Shown here piece after piece: positions 5,324-7,874 of a DNA stretch of 7,874 nucleotides; position 1 is the stretch's first letter; the number at the start of each line of letters is the position of its first letter. This DNA comes from Candidatus Rokuibacteriota bacterium (lineage in GTDB: Bacteria > Methylomirabilota > Methylomirabilia > Rokubacteriales > JACOUJ01). Location of the stretch: NCBI GenBank assembly GCA_016177865.1, contig JACOUJ010000015.1, positions 1 through 7,874 on the forward strand. Direction: 5' to 3'. Both the position numbers and the translations under genes were made by a program. The notes below the pieces were generated by a model that made no database searches, had not been told where the DNA came from, and saw nothing but the letters and a program-made list of their open reading frames with translations.

Positions 5324-6803
5324 TACGCTCCTTCATGGGGAGGCGCACCCGCACCGACGTCCCCCGTCCGATCTGACTCTCAACTTCGATTCGGCCACCG
5401 TGAAGGTCAATGACGGACTTCGCGATCGCCATGCCGAGGCCGGTCCCATTCTCCTTGGTGGTGAAGAACGGCTCAAAGATCCGTTCTCGAAGGGCCGCCC
5501 CCATCCCCTTGCCCGTGTCGGCGATGGTGATCTCGATCTCTCCTGCCTCTTTCTCCCATCGGGCCGTGACACCCAGCGATCCCCCTTCCTCCATCGCCTC
5601 TATCCCGTTGATGATCAGATTGAGGAAGGCCCTCTTCAACTCTCTGGCATCCACGAGGGCGACGGGGACGTCTTCGTCGTAGTGCCGGGCCACTTCGATC
5701 TGTTTCATCTCGATTCGGTCAGCGACGAGCTGCAAACACTCGTCCAGGAGGAGGTGGACCTTCATCGCGCTCGGGTGGATCTCCCGAGGACGCGCAAAGG
5801 TCGTGATCTCGGTGACGGTGTCGGAGAGATGATCGACAGCCATGGCGATCTTCTGGGCCAACTCTTGTCCCTTCGCGTCCCGCCGCGCCTTCAGTCGCTT
5901 CTCCAAAGTGAGCGAGTAGAGCTTCAGCCCCCCGAGCGGGTTCTTCAGATCATGGGCCACCTGGGCCGTCATCCTCCCGAGGGCCGCCAGCGCCCCCGAG
6001 CGGAGACGGGAGAGTTCCTGGGCGTTCCTCACCGCCACCGCGGCGTGAGACGCAAAGACCTGGAGGAGCTCCCGCTCTTCCTGGCTCGGCGGGTAACGGC
6101 GGGAAAGCTCCACGACCAGCGCCCCCACCGCCTCCTGCTCCACCATGAGGGGCGCGGCGAGCGTCACCCCAGCCTCATGCTCCTGGGAAACCGATTCCTT
6201 CTTCGCCATGGCCTGAGCCGCAGTGGCGTGAAGTCGCTCCGAGGGGAGAGGGGTCGCGCCATGGCTGGCCATGGCCCGGAGCCCCTCCCCCTTTTCCCCC
6301 GCGAGGAGAATCGCGCACCCTTCGGCCTCGGTCGCCTCGAGCGTTGTTTGAACGATTGCCTCCAGGATCGTCTCGAGCCGTCCCGTGGACGAGAGGAGCC
6401 GCCCGATGGCCTGGAGGCGCTCCAGATTCCTGGCCAGGCGTCGATCCGCGAGCGCCCGCTGGACCCGCGTGGTGAGCTCGTCCCCTCTAAAGGGTTTCAC
6501 GATGTAGTCGAAGGCGCCACGCTGCATAGCCTGCACGGCGTTCTCGATCGTCCCGTGGGCCGTCATGATGAGAACGGGCAAGGTCGGGATGATGTCAAGG
6601 GCCTCGACCATCAGCTCGATTCCGTCCATCGGGGTCATCCGAAGGTCGAAGAGGGCCAGGTCAAACCGCTCTTTCCGAAGGGCCTGAAGGGCCTTTGACG
6701 GGTCGCCCGTGGCCGTCACCTCGAGGCCGAGGGACTGAAGCCTGAAGGTCACGACCTCCAGGATATGACGGTCATCATCCACTACCAAGGCGCGACCGAT
6801 CAT
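5316..6803 (-). CDS. Soluble hybrid sensor histidine kinase, REC-GAF-HisKA-HATPase
   Basis: A 495-aa cytoplasmic kinase with no transmembrane segment. An N-terminal receiver (about 3-118) carries D9-D10-D11, phospho-acceptor D53 in LFDLRM, T81 and K103 in VKPF. A GAF-like sensory domain follows (about 140-262). The kinase core has the H-box VAHDLKNPLGG (282-292) with phospho-histidine H284, an N-box around NLIINGIEAM (395-404) with N399, G1 ADTGKGM (428-434), an F-box FEPFFTT (443-449) and G2 GTGLGM (453-458). The receiver leads the protein rather than trailing it as in classical hybrids, so another kinase can feed phosphate in before signal passes to the downstream NtrC-type regulator. The GAF ligand cannot be told from sequence. 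The ATG at 6803 lies 4 bp after the lipoprotein stop and has only a weak Shine-Dalgarno, so coupling is likely. The regulator gene overlaps its 3' end. Confidence 0.93.
   Translation of the reverse strand: MIGRALVVDDDRHILEVVTFRLQSLGLEVTATGDPSKALQALRKERFDLALFDLRMTPMDGIELMVEALDIIPTLPVLIMTAHGTIENAVQAMQRGAFDYIVKPFRGDELTTRVQRALADRRLARNLERLQAIGRLLSSTGRLETILEAIVQTTLEATEAEGCAILLAGEKGEGLRAMASHGATPLPSERLHATAAQAMAKKESVSQEHEAGVTLAAPLMVEQEAVGALVVELSRRYPPSQEERELLQVFASHAAVAVRNAQELSRLRSGALAALGRMTAQVAHDLKNPLGGLKLYSLTLEKRLKARRDAKGQELAQKIAMAVDHLSDTVTEITTFARPREIHPSAMKVHLLLDECLQLVADRIEMKQIEVARHYDEDVPVALVDARELKRAFLNLIINGIEAMEEGGSLGVTARWEKEAGEIEITIADTGKGMGAALRERIFEPFFTTKENGTGLGMAIAKSVIDLHGGRIEVESQIGRGTSVRVRLPMKERNG
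5328..5333 (-). promoter_or_regulatory. Ribosome-binding site of the sigma54 regulator, inside the kinase gene
   Basis: AAGGAG on the minus strand encodes part of the kinase's last residues (MKERNG) and sits 4 nt before the regulator ATG at 5321-5323. It fixes this start and couples translation of the two partners. Confidence 0.7.
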
Positions 6804-6807
6804 CGCA

Positions 6808-7353
6808 TCACCGCCGACGCTGGCGCTCCAACTCCCGTTCTATCTGCTTCAGCCGCTCGAGATCCTGGCGGATGCGCTGGACCTCCTGGCGCGCTTTTTC
6901 CGTCTCTTCCCGGACGCGCTGGACCTCCTGACGCGCCTTTTCCGTCTCTGCCCGCTGGCCCTGGACCTCCTGGCGGGCCTTTTCCGTTTCTTCCCGCTGG
7001 CCAAAAAACTCGGAGAGAAGCTCCCGCCACGCGCGCGCCTCCTCGATCCACGCGCTCTGAGGAAATTCTTTCAGGAGGCGCTCGAAATTTTCGTGGGCCC
7101 GGCGGTAGTCTCGACCCGGGTTGTCAACCGCGACGTAGAGGCGGGCCAAGCCAAAGAGGGCTTGGTCTGTTGAAGAATTCCTGGGGAAGTCGTTGATCGC
7201 GCGCTGATAGGCCTCCTGGGCTCCCCGGTAGTCTCCAGCCCGCGCCATCTCCTCGGCCCGGGCGATCACCAGGCGTTCCTCGGATGGACGAGTCGTCGCG
7301 ATGGCGCATCCGGCCAGCAGAAGGGTCAGCGCCAGGAGAGAGCGCGTCCTCAC
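6808..7353 (-). CDS. TPR/coiled-coil lipoprotein of a two-component operon (QseG-like position)
   Basis: A 181-aa predicted lipoprotein. The signal peptide is short (RTRSLLALTLLLAGC) with a lipobox LAGC and lipidated C16. No aspartate follows the cysteine (CAIA), which by E. coli rules would favour outer-membrane sorting. Residues about 26-105 form two TPR-like helical hairpins (MARAGDYRGAQEAYQRAI with NDFP, then FGLARLY with NFERLLKEFP), resembling BamD/YfiO-type outer-membrane lipoproteins. Residues about 115-180 are a highly charged coiled coil of 14-residue repeats (TEKARQEVQ three times). The GTG start overlaps the upstream kinase stop by 4 bp (GTGA), and the reading frame ends 4 bp before the next kinase. 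The position between a kinase and a sigma54 regulator matches QseG/YfhG, a lipoprotein required for QseE kinase function in E. coli. Homology to QseG itself is not shown, so I give no symbol. Confidence 0.8.
   Translation of the reverse strand: MRTRSLLALTLLLAGCAIATTRPSEERLVIARAEEMARAGDYRGAQEAYQRAINDFPRNSSTDQALFGLARLYVAVDNPGRDYRRAHENFERLLKEFPQSAWIEEARAWRELLSEFFGQREETEKARQEVQGQRAETEKARQEVQRVREETEKARQEVQRIRQDLERLKQIERELERQRRR
6877..7002 (-). repeat. Three tandem 42-bp units inside the lipoprotein gene
   Basis: Units lie at 6877-6918, 6919-6960 and 6961-7002. By hand count the last two agree at 38 of 42 bases, and the first agrees with each of the others at 35 of 42. Each encodes 14 residues, i.e. 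two heptads (lipoprotein residues 118-159), so copy changes keep frame and coiled-coil register. A degenerate partial copy follows toward 6860. Confidence 0.9.
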
Positions 7354-7874
7354 CCGCTCGTCCCATTCCGGGGGAGGGAAACGTGAAAGCGGCTTCCCTT
7401 TCCCTCCTCGGATTCTACCCAGACCCGACCACCGTGGGCCTCCACGAACCCTTTGACGATGGAGAGCCCAAGCCCGGTCCCGCCCCTGCCCCGGTGGGCC
7501 TGGTGGTATCGCTCGAAGATGTGAGGGAGGTGGCCGGCCGGAATCCCGATGCCGGTGTCTTCCACGCTCATGATGATCGTTTCCCCTTCGTCCTTTGTGG
7601 ACAGACGGACCATCCCGCCCGGCGGAGTGAACTTGACGGCGTTTGACAGGAGGTTCACCAGCACCTGCTGAATCCGCTCCTCATCACAGATGAGTCGTTG
7701 AGAGGACTCGGGAACCTCCACCGTGAGGGTCACCCCCTTCTCCTCGGCGAGGGGCCGGAGCTCCTGGGCCGCGCTCTCCATGAGTCTCCGGGGGTCTGCG
7801 CGGCGGAGATCGAGGTGGAGCATCCCCGAGCGGAACTTGGAAAGATCCAGGATTTGGTTGATGAGACGAAGGAG
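7350..7874 (-). CDS. Sensor histidine kinase, C-terminal part (5' partial)
   Basis: The right edge cuts this gene; 174 codons plus the TGA at 7350-7352 remain. The visible part begins in the second helix of the HisKA dimerisation domain (LLRLINQILDLSKF). It continues into a HATPase_c domain with N-box QVLVNLLSNAVKF (asparagine near 7641), G1 VEDTGIGIP (near 7557), F-box IFERYHQ and G2 GTGLGLSIVKGFVEAHGG, so the ATP site is complete. The phospho-histidine and any membrane or sensor domain are outside the window. It overlaps the lipoprotein start by 4 bp. By analogy with QseE it is probably the membrane-bound kinase of the cassette. Its partner could be the sigma54 regulator or the N-terminal receiver of the soluble kinase. 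Confidence 0.92.
   Translation of the reverse strand, partial: LLRLINQILDLSKFRSGMLHLDLRRADPRRLMESAAQELRPLAEEKGVTLTVEVPESSQRLICDEERIQQVLVNLLSNAVKFTPPGGMVRLSTKDEGETIIMSVEDTGIGIPAGHLPHIFERYHQAHRGRGGTGLGLSIVKGFVEAHGGRVWVESEEGKGSRFHVSLPRNGTSG

Noticed and set aside
5277..6698. A 473-codon open frame on the + strand
   Set aside because: It is fully antisense to the REC-GAF-kinase, which has complete domain motifs. Its product shows no recognisable fold and a skewed R/H/G composition, as expected from the opposite strand of GC-rich coding DNA.
6877..7002. CRISPR-like array from the 42-bp periodicity
   Set aside because: The units are contiguous with no spacers, are in frame inside a lipoprotein gene, and encode coiled-coil heptads.

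Overview
This window is from a GC-rich bacterial genome. It is densely packed and has no mobile-element genes, no tRNA or rRNA, and no CRISPR array that I can see. A lipobox lipoprotein and a signal-peptide-bearing prolyl isomerase suggest a didermic (Gram-negative-type) envelope. The mix of PolX, a short-type citrate synthase, NtrC-type regulation and GC-rich intergenic hairpins would fit deep-branching environmental lineages such as Methylomirabilota/Rokubacteria or Deltaproteobacteria-like groups. That placement is inference only, since no marker here fixes the taxon.

Layout: the first ~1.7 kb is on the + strand. It holds the C-terminal PHP domain of a PolX-type DNA polymerase (cut by the left edge), an exported SlyD-like FKBP prolyl isomerase (710-1240), and a single-domain response regulator (1329-1721) with a good sigma70-like -10 box in front. 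The rest (1725-7874) is entirely on the minus strand and meets the + genes tail to tail with only 3 bp between stop codons. Read in its own direction the minus strand encodes: the ATPase end of a histidine kinase (cut by the right edge), a small TPR/coiled-coil lipoprotein, a soluble REC-GAF-histidine kinase, an NtrC-family sigma54 activator, citrate synthase, and a DapF-family epimerase.

The first four minus-strand genes are tightly coupled (4-bp overlap, 4-bp gap, 8-bp overlap) and look like one signalling operon. The order kinase - lipoprotein - sigma54 response regulator matches the enterobacterial QseE-QseG-QseF (GlrK-YfhG-GlrR) arrangement, with an additional cytoplasmic REC-GAF-kinase inserted before the regulator. 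Citrate synthase and the epimerase follow after non-coding gaps of 75 and 155 bp and may be separately transcribed. The second gap carries two strong hairpins resembling a dispersed REP-like element.

The most notable protein-level oddity is the DapF-family enzyme. Both positions that hold the catalytic cysteine pair in diaminopimelate epimerases are serine, while the surrounding substrate-binding residues are kept. The second is the three-kinase/regulator/lipoprotein cassette, including a lipoprotein whose coiled coil is built from three near-identical 42-bp tandem repeats.
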